Notes under the pieces: model-generated
The model's input: the letters and a program-made list of their open reading frames with translations, nothing else
Database searches by the model: none
What the model was told of the DNA's origin: nothing
Made by a program: the position numbers and the translations under genes
In this document: positions 1 through 9,825 of the stretch, piece by piece
How the letters are laid out: each line of letters opens with the position of its first letter
Position numbering within the stretch: the stretch's first letter is position 1
Assembly: GCA_023376005.1 (NCBI GenBank)
Contig: CM042152.1
Coordinates: 87,149,262-87,213,261, forward strand
Length of the DNA stretch: 64,000 nucleotides
Source: Doryteuthis pealeii
Lineage: Eukaryota > Mollusca > Cephalopoda > Myopsida > Loliginidae
Reading direction: 5' to 3'

Positions 1-453
1 CAACCAGGTTCAAATTCTGGGCAAAGTCTTTTTGTATTTCATTTCCCCCTAATGCCTGTATAAAGAACATGAATCCATCTCTCCCCTTCTGGCTATGAGT
101 AAATAATAGGGCAGACAGAGTTAATTAATGTTAATGTCATGGAACAAATAAAGATAACTTGGGTTATTTTTCTTTAAGAGAACTCTTCTCTTTTAGGAAA
201 CCCCTTTCGCGTGCCCATGCGTTTTCGTGTAAAGAGCGTTCTTAGACATGGACTTTGAACGTTGAGAAGTGAAGCAAACGGACGTGTGTAATAAACAACC
301 ATAATACATAAAAATAAAAAAGAATAAAAAAGGCGTAATATATTTATTGGCGTTTGTGTTATTAGCATTGATTGTCAACTGTCCCCTTGTAGCGAGTTTA
401 ACAGACAGAGTTCGCTAGCTTTGGTAGGGTAACCTGTCTAGGAGAAGGAAAAC
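1..453 (+). mobile_element. SINE-B copy, cut by window start and interrupted by an insertion
   Basis: The sequence from 1 to 122 matches the middle of SINE-B: the B-box-like GGTTCAAATTCTGG, then the body up to AATAATAGGGCAGAC. The family body resumes at 402 and runs through GTCTAGGAGAAGGAAAACT to about 453. The two halves join in the right order if 123-401 is removed, and CAGACAGAGTT is repeated at 112-122 and 402-412. The head of the element lies outside the window. This copy is clearly more diverged than those at 42 or 54 kb. Confidence 0.75.
123..401. mobile_element. 279-bp insertion inside SINE-B, unassigned
   Basis: This block splits a SINE-B copy and is flanked by an exact 11-bp direct repeat (CAGACAGAGTT at 112-122 and 402-412), which looks like a target-site duplication. 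The ends (AATTAATG ... GAGTTTAA) show no terminal inverted repeat and no long A tail. A GC-rich stretch sits near 205-230 within AT-rich flanks. A retroposon is the simplest reading, but the family was not recognised and no second copy was seen in the window. Confidence 0.5.
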
Positions 454-1580
454 TGAAACCAGGTTTCACAGGTCAGCAGTAGAAAACATTTGCTCAAGAA
501 AGCAATAGAGAAGCAAATGTCAGATTTTTCAACTTCATCTCTACACACCACATTTCTGGTAGAAGTGGTTAAAAGTAAGAATAATATAGATAAAAGGAAG
601 AAAGAAAAATGAAAAAGAGCAAATAGGAAAAGAAAAGGATATGAGAACAGGAAGCAAAAATCAAATATTTGAAGGATAAAGAAAAAAAAAATTAGGCAAA
701 TAAGAAAAAACTATAATAAAGAAGGCAGGAAAGAAATAAAACTAAAAAAAATGGCAGATGAAAAACAAAATGGCTGAAAAAGGAAGATTAAAAGAAGATA
801 ACAATAGAAAACAAAATGATTGTTAAACCTTTTCTGTGTACTCATGATTTATATAAAGCTTTTGGGGAAACAATTCAGTCAAAAAACGGAAGTACCAACG
901 ACAACCTTTACATTATGGCCCATCCAGAAAGAAGAAGAAGAAAAAAAAAATGTCACCAACATTGAATGGATTTCTTAAGAATCAGAAACAACCACAAAGA
1001 ATTCAATGTTCCCTTTTTTTCTTTTTGGATTTTTTTTTTCTTCTCCTTTTCTTGAAGCAAAACTGTTTGACTTGCCTCTGGAAATGGTTTGTATTTCTGT
1101 GTCAATAGACACAAGATTTGCCTTCATGTAAAAACATTCAGACAAATAGTTTCTAATCTGTGTTTTGACCCCCAAGTAAAGACTTAGCTATTCTCTTTTA
1201 TTGGCACTAAATTTGCTTGATTTTGACGACTTCAGAAAAAGTTATTTTCCTTCACACCGTTGTTTTTTTTTTTTTTTGGTGGGGAGGGAGGGGGTCCAAA
1301 GAATTGTTGCACCTTTTTCTATTAAGCAATCAAAGTAAAACTAACTTTCATACTTCCTGTTTCATACTTCCTGTTTGAGTTAAAAAGTTATATACACATT
1401 GTTCCCTTTCATAATAGCCTCAAGATTTTTTTGTAAAAAAGAAAAAAATGTTTAAAGGTTCGGGCTGATAGAGCTTTTTAAAAAAAAGAAAAAGATTTTA
1501 ATCATTTTTGTTGGATATGTTCCAATGAAGCCGATAAAAACAGAATATTTGTATGTGTACTCTTTTGTAAAGTTTTTATG
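454..1580. other. Unannotated A/T-rich spacer
   Basis: The stretch holds purine-rich low-complexity sequence (about 580-800), a T-rich run at 1261-1278 followed by a G-rich patch, and a doubled TTTCATACTTCCTG near 1347-1374. Short open frames here lack any recognisable domain. I see no gene. Confidence 0.6.
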
Positions 1581-1633
1581 TGCATTATATATATATATAT
1601 ATAAACATAATGCACAGAAAAATCTTTTTTCAC

Positions 1634-1640
<7 letters not shown>

Positions 1641-1677
<37 letters not shown>
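1641..1677. repeat. AT dinucleotide microsatellite
   Basis: This is an uninterrupted TA run. A second shorter run at 1587-1602 lies inside a small palindrome (TGTGCATTATA ... AATGCACA, about 1580-1614). Confidence 0.9.
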
Positions 1678-1678
<1 letters not shown>

Positions 1679-2090
1679 ATCTTAAAAAAACATTCTTTGT
1701 GCAGTATTGAATATCCAGGGAACTGCTGCAATGTTATAATGATTATTTGGCATAAAAAATCAATTCAGCAAACTGAGTTTGGATTTTAGCTAAGAATGTT
1801 CAATGCCCTTAAGGAAAGCATGAATCCACCTGTCCCTGCACAGTCCAATTATGAAATAACTGGCATTCCACAAAAAGACAAGAGTGGAAAGTGAGCACTT
1901 GAATAAACTACTCAGTTAAACTTATATTACTTGGCCAGGCAGTAGCTGCAAAAAAAACTTACTTTCATTGTAAACTCTCATTGTAAACAAAATCAAATAA
2001 TAATTTAAAATGCTGTTATATATATATGCTAGACCATAAAAGAATGTTTACGTTTGTCTTATAAATAAGCTTTAAAACAGACAAAACAGG

Positions 2091-2232
2091 GAGTTAGTAC
2101 GTATATGAATTCCTGATTGAATAAATATACTATTACCAAGTATTTGACTTTGCCTCTTATTTGCTATTATTACATATCTCTTACTTTCTCTTTGTATGTG
2201 AGTAATTGGCCACCTTTACCCATGACACAAAA
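2091..2232. repeat. Local direct duplication, copy 1
   Basis: About 140 bp (GAGTTAGTA ... CATGACACAAAA) recur almost unchanged at 2528-2669, an offset of about 437 bp. Only a handful of substitutions separate the copies, so the duplication looks young. The intervening DNA holds fragments of retroposon D and SINE-C, both in minus orientation. Confidence 0.85.
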
Positions 2233-2237
2233 CCAAG

Positions 2238-2395
2238 ATTCTCAGCTACTGCCTTCTAGTAAATATATGATATCAAGGGTTGGAGTTTGCCATAAGAGGA
2301 ATACGGTCGGGACAATCATATAGGTGCTAAGACTTGATGTGACCTGCCGATTAATCGGAAGTTGCCTCTCCAAACACGTGTCTTGTAAGATTTGT
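2238..2395 (-). mobile_element. Retroposon D fragment
   Basis: In minus orientation this matches the internal part of D seen at 5350-5480: the CTACTGCCTTCTAG block, then AATCATATAGGTGCTA and a CTTGATGTGACC segment. Both ends are truncated. Confidence 0.6.
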
Positions 2396-2397
2396 TA

Positions 2398-2490
2398 TGG
2401 CACTAGGGCAGAAGTATGTGACACCCAGTGACAATCAATCTCACTAGTCTGAGATCATTAACCATAATTCCATGTGAGGCACCCACTACA
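2398..2490 (-). mobile_element. SINE-C fragment
   Basis: Read on the minus strand it carries a degenerate tRNA-like head (CATTAACC and TGATTGTCACTGGGTG) and the family's CACATACTTCTGCCCTAGTGCC block. It resembles the better copy at 55588-55692. Confidence 0.45.
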
Positions 2491-2527
2491 TGTCTTACTC
2501 TATTAGTTGTCAGACAGACACGACGGT

Positions 2528-2669
2528 GAGTTAGTATATATATGAATTCCTGATTGAATAAATATACTATTACCAAGTATTTGACTTTGCCTCTTATTTG
2601 CTATTATTACATATCTCTTACTTTCTCTTTGTGTGTGAGTAATTGGCCGCCTTTACCTATGACACAAAA
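2528..2669. repeat. Local direct duplication, copy 2
   Basis: This is the second copy of the segment at 2091-2232. The substitutions visible include GTATGTGAG to GTGTGTGAG and GGCCACC to GGCCGCC. Confidence 0.85.
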
Positions 2670-2739
2670 ATAAGGTACCTATCATGTAATCATTAACAAG
2701 ACCAATTAAAAAAATATGAACTTGATCCTCAGTAGGTGG

Positions 2740-2875
2740 CCCTCTATCATGGCCTTGTGCCGGACAAACTTCATAAACAATTTTCCATTCAAGAAACATC
2801 CACTGCTGCATCCAGGATTTGAACTTAGGTCACCGATTCAACTTTTTATAATGTTAACCATTATGCAAAGTATGC
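2740..2875 (-). mobile_element. Degenerate tRNA-derived SINE fragment
   Basis: The minus strand shows an A-box-like ATGGTTAAC and a B-box-like AAGTTCAAATCCTGG, followed by a degraded C-type body ending at GGCACAAGGCC. The copy is too diverged to separate SINE-B from SINE-C confidently. Confidence 0.4.
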
Positions 2876-2879
2876 CTAA

Positions 2880-3510
2880 CATCAAAGTGTAATAAATACT
2901 TTCTTATATCTTTGAAATAATGAGAAGAAACAGATTATTTATATGTTGTTCTTCAATAAGATAGATAAAAAGATTTGGCATAAAAAAATATTCTTATTTT
3001 TAAAAAGTCTCAATAAATATATGCAAAATTTTATCAAAATTGACTCCACAATTCTTCATCTTTAAAGAAATATCTTAGAAATACATCCTATAGTAGTACA
3101 AATCAGGTGTATTATAATGAAAGACTAATCTATTCACAAAATATATATTAATATAAATAAGTTTCTCTAATTTTTTTTTTTCATATCAAGCTATTTTTAG
3201 CCAATTTATTCTTTAGTTGCTAAGTCAATTTGTGAAGATTCAGAATAAAAAAAAGGGGCTTCAGGTGGGGTTTGAACTTATGTCCTATACTTCAGGAACT
3301 TGTCATCTGATAATGGTTTATGGTTTAAATTACAAAAGCTACAGAAATGTACAGAATTTTTAGCCTTTTCTTTTACTATTCTCTTTTTTTTTATTTGACT
3401 TTATTACATGCTGTATTGTTGATTGTGAGTAGTAACAGATTGGGTAAAATCTAACACAATGTGATCAAAAATTGAGGAAAAACGGATAAAGCACAAACAA
3501 CTGATATATT
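2880..3510. other. Unannotated AT-rich spacer
   Basis: I see no gene or well-defined element. A possible minus-strand SINE scrap (GGGGTTTGAACTTATG) lies near 3265-3290. Confidence 0.5.
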
Positions 3511-3515
3511 CGGGT

Positions 3516-4000
3516 TAAGGGATATATTCTGAAGTTGGTATTTGGTATATTATCGCAGTAGTCGTTGGTGCGTCGAATAGTAATACGTCTGCCAAGTAAG
3601 CTTAGGTTGTAGGCTTAGGTATAGGAGTATTTACATGTGTCCCACTTTCACACGATATGGCACAAGGCCGTTTTATGTGGGCACCACCCACAAGCCAAGA
3701 CTCATGGTTGGTAGGTAGAAAAATTGCGTCGATCCCGTTGGCATTCCCCCTCAAGGGGGGCGCCTCAGGTGCTGGGTAATAAACCCAGCCCTTCCCCTTT
3801 AAATCAAGGGGGCAGGTATTGCCTGGGGGGGACGGCCCCCTGGGATCAACGCTATTAGCCAAATCAACCTGTCCAGTGGCCGAAGCACACTAGGCTTAGG
3901 TATAGGTGCCTGTACAAACACAGTGTCGACTATTTATACATGACACTGTCCAATCAGATTATAGCGAGGGGGTACCAAGGTATTTACATATTCATTATAT
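3516..4000. repeat. Interspersed repeat M, copy 1, interrupted by F
   Basis: The segment starting GGTTAAGGGATATATTCTG matches 44539-44770 along both halves, including GGTGCGTCGAATAG and the block TTTATACATGACACTGTCC. The 44.5 kb copy lacks the F insertion and so serves as an empty-site comparison. The family itself was not recognised. Confidence 0.8.
3626..3890 (-). mobile_element. Retroposon F, complete copy with 16-bp target-site duplication
   Basis: A 265-bp GC-richer insertion sits inside repeat M. It is flanked by the direct repeat TAGGCTTAGGTATAGG at 3610-3625 and 3891-3906, and the related M copy at 44.5 kb has no insertion. Duplications of this length fit LINE-mediated retroposition. 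The same element occurs at 16544-16787 and partly at 7798-7935. Orientation is tentative: on the minus strand the 3' side would be the more truncation-tolerant end. A weak A-box-like TGGCTAATAGCG lies near the minus-strand 5' end, but a tRNA origin is not established. The open frame on the minus strand here is an accident of the GC-rich repeat. Confidence 0.75.
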
Positions 4001-4441
4001 CAACAACTTTATTCAATTGATATTTTGCCTTGGTATGTTCATTAAGCTTGTTTGTGCTTTATCCATTTTTCCTCAATTTTTTTAATCACACTGTTGATTG
4101 TCTAATAGTAATAGAATTCATCTTTTGTAGTTTTGAGATTCTATGATGAGGTATTTTGATTATTGTACATATCTTTTACAATTTTCCTTATATCTTGTTG
4201 CATAAAATTTTGAACCAATGTGTTATGACCTGTTGATAGAGATTTGATAATACAAAAATATTCAAACAAAAAGATGAAAAAATTCATCAAAACTAAAAAT
4301 ACTCCATATGAAAATGTCAAACTCCAAACTCAGTGCCAAATGCCAAATTTGGTTGGGATGTAAGACATTAGTTATTCCCACACAACACAGGCCAGTCAGC
4401 TTTTTGACTTTTAGAGAGTATAAGTAGGCGGAGTGTTTATT

Positions 4442-4606
4442 GAACAGTAAAGGATTATATCCCCTTTTCACAAGCACTAGACCAGGGATATTCTTTTGCA
4501 TCCGAGGTGGAGTGCCCCACCTACCATAAGCTCCCTACTTTACTGCACAGATCCAAGCTATGCTACTCAAACCTAGTGGTTCTGAGGTGGATGCTCTACC
4601 CAGCCC
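4442..4606 (-). mobile_element. SINE-A, diverged 3'-truncated copy
   Basis: The minus strand matches SINE-A from the tRNA-like head region through TGTGCAGTAAAGTAGGGAGC and the CACTCCACCTCGGATGC block to about TTCACTAGCGC-equivalent sequence. Divergence is high. Confidence 0.7.
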
Positions 4607-4696
4607 TTATGGTAAGATAACTTTTAGACAAAACGTTACCCTATTATAGCAACATGGATTTAGCCTCTGGATACAATATAGAGAAATCCTTTCTTG

Positions 4697-4804
4697 AAAC
4701 AAGCCAGAAGCAAAATATTCATCAACTACTTATATCTTACTTCATGGTATGACCCATGAAGTAAGATATAAGTAGTTGATGTCTATTTTGCTTCTGGCTT
4801 GTTT
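4697..4804. repeat. Palindrome with ~51-bp arms
   Basis: The left arm (4697-4747) and right arm (4754-4804) are near-perfect inverted copies around a 6-nt spacer. The core ACTTATATCTTACTTCATGG recurs at 10611-10656 with the spacer reverse-complemented. The element is therefore a repeated snap-back and not a chance hairpin. It encodes nothing recognisable. Confidence 0.9.
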
Positions 4805-5074
4805 AAACAAATAAACATATAAGATTTGCATAAGATCAATGTCTTCTACTTTGACCTAGACATGGAACATATCTCTTAAATATGCATTGTAAGTAGTTAG
4901 AAACGTAACTATATTGAAAATGCTATTCATTCCTTTATCCAAATTGAGTGATTTATTTCATTAGAAACTAAAAGAATCTATAAGTATATCATAATGTCTG
5001 GATATCAGAGAATGAAAAACTTCAATGCAAAAACTATTTTTTTTTTTTTTCTCAGCTCTTGCTATTTGGTTTGG

Positions 5075-5620
5075 TTTGTTTTGTTTTACGGCATATGAAC
5101 CTCAGTGGGTCATTTAATGCCGATAAAGTTTTGAAATAAATCAATTCTTAATGGATAATACAATTTTGTTTATCAACTCGTGTTTTTCTATTTAACCCAT
5201 AGATGGGACCCTAACAGGTACTACCACTCCGGGTCAGAGTGGACCAAGGAGCAATGGTAATGAAGGGGTGCTCCACATTCCCCAAACCTCCAACACTGGA
5301 ACCTCACCATCAGATAGAGTTTAACGTCATTCCCAGGACATGTAGACCCGCAGCCACCGCCTTCTAGCATCCATATGATCATAAGGGCAATAGGGTTGGG
5401 AAAATCATATAGGTGCTAGGGCTTGACGTCACCAGCCAATTGATTGGATGGGTCTCTCCGACCACCTGTCTAGCCCAAGATAGGGCCAAAGTGGAGTATT
5501 GCATGTCATGAACTGCTCATCCACCTGGGTTCTATCCTTAAACATCACGGGTTGCCACCCACGGCCAACAGGTGGCCCCATTGGGGGAGTCTTACCCCTC
5601 AGCAGAGGTGCAGTCGGTGC
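5075..5620 (-). mobile_element. Retroposon D, near-complete copy
   Basis: This is the longest D copy in the window. Read on the minus strand it ends in GATATGCCGTAAAACAAAAC-like sequence, an AAAAC-type tail. It contains the blocks found in all D copies: CACTCTGACCCGGAGTGG, GGGTCCCATCTATGGG and GGTGAGGTTCCAGT. It begins near the CTGCACCTCTGCTGAGGGGT block, which is shared with 18478. Its copies at 59742-60128 (with a target-site duplication) and at 17.7, 18.5, 19.7, 21.5, 24.5, 28.3, 33.4 and 34.1 kb are mostly 5'-truncated, as expected for a LINE or SINE 3' portion. No reverse transcriptase is visible in it. Confidence 0.75.
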
Positions 5621-6606
5621 ATTCTAACAGGGCGGTGCATATAAGTATAAGCAATATTCCGACAAGGGTGTGAAAGATAACATATCTATCCTGTAAGTGA
5701 CGGAGATACATATACAGATATAATGAATACATATAAGAATAGAAGGTATACAAACGTGTATAAAAACAGATACATAAATGTATTTTGAGGAAATAGGCAT
5801 ACAACTCATGGCATAAAGAATGTCACTTACTGGTAGCTGGTTTGGTAGGGGGCAAAGCCCCCTAACCTAAGGCTTAGAGGCAGCAGGTGTTTAGACCATG
5901 TTTACTCGTTGCCGGCCTGAGTGAAAAGAGACAGGAAATCGTAGTTCTTACTTGTGGTCAAATACCAACGCCACCTATTGTCCGAACAAAACACGGCAAG
6001 GGAAGATAACTCATTTTGGACTTATGTCCACCCAGACTTCGTTTTACTGACCCATCACAGTGATAAGACCTTTTGTCTTTGATAATGCGACATGGGGGGG
6101 GGGAGAAAGGAAATAAGTGTGAAATGAACATTAACAGTCTCAGCCAGAATATAATCTTGGTTTATCAATTCTGTTAAGCCATTCCAGACCCCCAGAACTT
6201 TAGGGGGTTATTTCATTTCATAGTGATAAGTATAAAGTAAACATAACTGTCTTTTTCTTTTGACCATTTCAAAATCTGAGATATATTCTTTTGTCTACTT
6301 TCACAGGGGTAAGAGAAAAGGAAAAACTCAAGGAAGATAATATCAAATGACTTGTTGTATCCACCATAAACAATGGTAACTTTACTGACCATTTCAAAGA
6401 ACAAAGACAAAAAGGAAATAGCAGAGTGAAGGTATAAACACTTTTCTTTTATCACCATAGAAGAATCTCTGGAGTTACTAAAATTTGTGGTTAAGCAAAG
6501 AATCTCAGGTGAAGAGGTGATCAGTTTTATTTTTAGTACTGGGTTGATGAACTTGTTTATCTTGTATTCACTACAACCAAAAGTCAAATTCAAGTTGGAA
6601 GAAAAT
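5621..6606. other. Unannotated spacer with small hairpins
   Basis: Small hairpins occur near 5850 (AGGGGGCAAAGCCCCCT) and 6188-6210 (CCCCCAGAACTTTAGGGGG), and a run of G lies near 6091-6103. Open frames near 6213-6684 are short and featureless. No gene was identified. Confidence 0.5.
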
Positions 6607-6656
6607 GTTTTTCAAAGACAAATAACTGGAGTGTGTGTATGTATATATATATATAT

Positions 6657-7014
6657 ATTTTTAGGAGATTATGTGCTTAATTAAAGTCATACCTAATTTG
6701 TAAATTAATTAGTTATAATTAAATGAATTAGGCATGCATATCGGTTTAAATGTAAGGCATAAACAAATCGAGAAAAAGTCAATCTCTGTATGTACATTTC
6801 AGCCCATTAGGCCTCATCAGCAGAGCTATAGACAGGGCAGTGCTTTGTGCATGATGAGGCCTAATGGGCTGAAATGTACATACAGAGATTGACTTTTTCT
6901 CGATCTGTTTACGCCTTACATTTAAACTGATATGCACGCCTAATTCATTTAATTATAACTAATTAATTTACAAATTAGGTATGACTTTAATTAAGCACAT
7001 AATCTCCTAAAAAT
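6657..7014. repeat. Large palindrome made of two head-to-head SINE-G copies
   Basis: The left arm (6657-6819) and right arm (6852-7014) are close inverted copies of the SINE-G 3' body, also found at 44.2 and 45.7 kb. The ~32-nt centre extends only the minus-strand copy, which reaches CACAAAGCAC and CTGTCTATAGC, as in the head-proximal part of SINE-G. The plus-strand copy starts at ATGATGAGGC. The arms meet at the hammerhead core, so the palindrome centre coincides with the ribozyme. AT microsatellite flanks the left side. Confidence 0.9.
6784..6825 (-). ncRNA. Hammerhead ribozyme-like motif (SINE-G, intact core)
   Basis: Read on the minus strand: stem I 5' strand CTCTG; core CTGATGA; stem II GGCC-TAATG-GGCT (four pairs with one G-U); core GAAA; short stem III TGTACA; predicted cleavage dinucleotide TA; stem I 3' strand CAGAG. 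All invariant core positions of a type I hammerhead are present. Stem III is a 6-nt palindrome too short to fold alone, matching the class that pairs as a dimer. The plus-strand partner in the same palindrome has ATGATGA in place of CTGATGA and should be dead. Confidence 0.75.
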
Positions 7015-7052
7015 TGTCGGCTATCACCATGTAAAACAGATTGTTTGTCTAC

Positions 7053-7059
<7 letters not shown>

Positions 7060-7096
<37 letters not shown>
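7060..7096. repeat. AT dinucleotide microsatellite
   Basis: A continuous TA run lies just outside the SINE-G palindrome. Confidence 0.9.
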
Positions 7097-7099
<3 letters not shown>

Positions 7100-7210
7100 A
7101 TTTTTTTAAGTTGGAGGAAGGAAAATATAGTGCTTGATTACAGTTGTAAGAGCTATATTTATTATTATCATAATCTATACAATTAATGGCTGATTCTATA
7201 TATATATATA

Positions 7211-7384
7211 TGAGTAGCACAGGGATCTGTGTGGTAAAGTAAGGAGCTGATGGTAGGTGTGGCGCTCCACCTCAGTCGCTGAAATAAATCTCCTTGGTCT
7301 AGTGCTAGTGAAAAGGGGATAGACTCCCTCTCTGTATGGCTCATACCGACATTAAGCTGCCCCGATGACTTTACGACTTTTTAC
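7211..7384 (+). mobile_element. SINE-A, 5'-truncated copy
   Basis: The copy starts at TGAGTAGCACAGGGATCTGT, so the tRNA-like head is missing, and runs to CGATGACTTTACGACTTTTT. It is flanked on both sides by TA runs. Confidence 0.85.
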
Positions 7385-7441
7385 TTATATATATATATAT
7401 TAGATGAAAATGGCATTTATGTAAATAACTAATGTTCAAAG

Positions 7442-7780
7442 ACATTTCTCTGAATCTTTGTGATGTGACTTGATAATTAGTATTATTTGTATTATTCGCA
7501 CTATTGTCCTCGTCTTCATTGTTATTAGCACAACATTTCAGCTAATGTGCACTCCGGCCTTCTTCAGGTATTTCTTGTCGGACTCGGGAACAGGATACCC
7601 CCGTGGACTGAATAAAGGGTTAGGTTCAAAGTTCTGTGATGGCTCCTGATTACGACAAGAAGGTTCCCAAGTCTGACAAGAAATACCTGAAGGTATACCT
7701 GGCTTAAACATTGTGTTTATACATACCACAATAAAGATGAGGACAACAGTCCCAAATATCAAAAGCATTTTATTAGTTTG
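7442..7780. mobile_element. E snap-back element, copy 1 (right arm degraded)
   Basis: The left end follows the E pattern: TTTCTCTGAAT, TTAGTATTATTTGTATTATT, ACTATTGTCCTC, then ACTCCGGCCTTCTTCAGG. The centre carries GGATACCCCCGTGGACTG and AATAAAGGGTTAGGTTC. The right arm is incomplete, resuming as ATAAAGATGAGGACAACAGT near 7730-7750. The better copies are at 31.76 and 60.90 kb. Confidence 0.7.
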
Positions 7781-7797
7781 GAATAAGGACCTTCTTT

Positions 7798-7935
7798 TAC
7801 TTTCAGGTATTTGCCTCTTATCCCACTTATGAGGGCGTGACACAAGGACATTTTTATGTGGGCTCACCCACAAGCCGAAGCTCATATGTGGTAGGCACAA
7901 AAAATGCGTTGATCCCGTCGGCCTTCCCCCTCAAT
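7798..7935 (-). mobile_element. Retroposon F, partial copy
   Basis: It matches F from the GTATTTGCCTCTTATCCC side through GGGCGTGACACAAGGAC and ATGCGTTGATCCCGTCGG, ending at a TA run. The rest of F is missing. It directly follows E copy 1. Confidence 0.7.
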
Positions 7936-8280
7936 ATATATATAGCATAGTTCAGAAATGACAAGTTTACAAGATATGCATTGACTAAGACAAAAGTAGA
8001 ACTCAAGCTGGAAGAAAAAGGTTTTCCAATAAGTTTAAAGACTCAAACTATGGCTAGCAAGCTAGTCTCGCAGATTCATTACTACTGAATAGCGAGTTTG
8101 ATCTCAAACTATATACACTTATTAAAAAATATTCTAAATAAAAAACAAAAATGTTTAATTTATTCAGCCATGAATCAAATGTAAACAAAGTTCTACAATA
8201 TTTGAAAAAAAAAAAATTCAGTAAGCAAAGGAATTATTTAAGCAAATGAAAGAAAATTAGAAGATAGGCAAATAATTAGA
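7936..8280. other. Unannotated spacer with SINE-C scrap
   Basis: GGCTAGCAAGCTAGTCTCG at about 8052-8070 resembles the SINE-C head. Nothing else was recognised. Confidence 0.4.
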
Positions 8281-8281
8281 C

Positions 8282-8600
8282 CCGGCCAAAGGACTGAAAA
8301 AAACTGTGGAATATGAAGGTGAAAGTGATACCAATTGTAATTGGTGTCCTTGGAACAATTGGAACGATCCTTGAAAAGAGGATAGAAAGCAAATTAGAGG
8401 AATTAGAAATCAGAGGAAGAATCTAGACCATCCAAACAACAGCATTGTTAAGATCGGCTACAATACCCACAAAAGTCCAGGAGGCATGAGGAGACTTTCT
8501 GTCACTCAGACTCCAGTGAAAGACTACCAGCTTACACTGATGTAAAAAAAACTACTACTAATAATAATAATAATGATAATAATAACAACAACAAATTGCC
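8282..8600 (+). mobile_element. RTE-like LINE 3' relic (plus strand)
   Basis: The plus strand translates, through indels, to the motif order VKVIPIVIGVLGTI ... LEELEIRGRI ... TIQTTALL, familiar from the C-terminal region of a widespread RTE-like retroelement. It is followed by an (AATAAT)n-like tail at about 8558-8590, a common 3' ending for this type of LINE. Frames are broken, so it is a pseudogene. Related copies on the minus strand lie at 33560-33920 and 57405-57670. Confidence 0.7.
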
Positions 8601-9175
8601 AATCTTAGAATAATATTCAATAGACTTGCAAAGAAGAAGAAGAAGGAAGAGAAAAAGATGAAGATGATGAAAAGGATGATGCGCATGATGACAACGTTAT
8701 CAAATCAAAAAGTGTAAAATAAAAATGATTTCGCAAATAGAAGGATTGGAAGAAATGGAAGCTCGTGGAATTTAAAAGAATTCTCTAGAACAAATTTTGT
8801 TCCAGAATGATCTTGGCAAATTTCTATCTAAGAGGCCTGGATTAGTTGGCCCGGAGAATTGGCGAGTGGCACATGTGTCGCTGGGGCGCGAAAAGGCTCG
8901 CCAGATATTTACCGACTGGACGAAGTTAAAAACACAACCTATTAATGAAGAGACCCCTCTCTCTCAAGAACAATAAGTGGAAGATATTTAATTAAATAAA
9001 TGTATGAAAATAAGTTTTGTCCTCATCTTCATTACTACACAGCGTAAATATTACAAGAGATATTTACAAATTTATTGAAATTATTTGATAGATTATTTTC
9101 ATATTTACACATATTATTAGTTGTGACTAATTTCAATTTGAATTTCTGAAATGAGAAATTATCATTATTAAACAA
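8601..9175. other. Unannotated spacer
   Basis: A purine-rich (AAGATG)-type stretch lies near 8630-8690 and a GC-richer patch near 8845-8930 (CTGGGGCGCGAAAAGGC). The patch contrasts with the AT-rich flanks but has no recognisable coding motif. Confidence 0.4.
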
Positions 9176-9177
9176 TG

Positions 9178-9389
9178 TTCTAACCAAAAGGTTCCTGGTT
9201 CAATACCAGCCATCATCAACACAGCGTATGGGTAGCACAGGGATCTGTGTAGTAAAGTAAGGAGCTGATGGTAGGCATGGCACTCCACCTCAGACACAAA
9301 ACCAATCTCATTGGTCTAGTGCTAGTGAAAAGCATATAGACTCCCTTGCTGTATGGTTGATACCAAATTCAGGCCCCCCTGATGACTAC
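9178..9389 (+). mobile_element. SINE-A, head-truncated copy
   Basis: It begins around the B-box equivalent (AGGTTCCTGGTTCAATACC) and continues through GTAGCACAGGGATCTGTGT and the CACTCCACCTCAGAC block to CTGATGACTA. It is moderately diverged. Confidence 0.85.
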
Positions 9390-9539
9390 GTTATATAACA
9401 TATCTAAACAGATTAAAATACATGTTCTAGATTAAACATGTTCAATTTAGATGACAACCTGCCAGTGGGACTTAGAATGTACTGACTTTAAAGCCTGCAG
9501 AGAAAGAAGAGCCCCCACCAGTAAAAAAAAAGGGGGGGG

Positions 9540-9645
9540 TTGTCCTGGGCATGTCACAATACAGCTACTGATGGTGAGGATCCAATTCTGGAGATCTGGA
9601 GAGTATGGATTACGCCTTCATTTCAATTAGTCCCAAGTGTGTCCC
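9540..9645 (+). mobile_element. Retroposon D fragment
   Basis: Contains TGTCCTGGGCATG, CTGATGGTGAGG and TCTGGAGATCTGGAGAG in the order of D. A run of A then G precedes it at 9522-9540. Confidence 0.6.
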
Positions 9646-9706
9646 ATCATGATGTAATGGTTAGCAAGCTAGTCTTGCAGATCCATTACTACTGAAAGTT
9701 TGATCT
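9645..9706 (+). mobile_element. SINE-C head fragment
   Basis: CATGATGTAATGGTTAGCAAG matches an A-box-like tRNA head, followed by CTAGTCTTGCAGATCC. It is truncated after about 60 nt. Confidence 0.55.
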
Positions 9707-9714
9707 TTTTGTAA

Positions 9715-9825
9715 CCTTGTGTCACATCCTATCCATGGCAAAAGGGTTGGGTAAATACCTGCTTCCAGGCACACATTGACCTGTTAGGATCCCATCTATG
9801 GGTTAAATAGATCTCTTTAAAATTT
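9715..9825 (+). mobile_element. SINE-B tail joined to retroposon D end
   Basis: TAACCTTGTGTCACATCCT at 9716-9735 begins the SINE-B tail. From about 9770, GACCTGTTAGGATCCCATC and ATGGGTTAAATAGATCT are the D 3' region. The fusion suggests nested or recombined insertions. Confidence 0.55.

Noticed and set aside
1279..1295. G-quadruplex
   Set aside because: The G runs GG, GGGG, GGG, GGGGG are borderline and lie beside a T run with no gene context. Not enough to call.
1525..1789. Open frames rich in Tyr-Ile repeats
   Set aside because: They are translations of TA microsatellites. The frames at 25754-26134, 26186-26389, 45423-45620, 48135-48540 and 52751-53014 are likewise repeat-driven.
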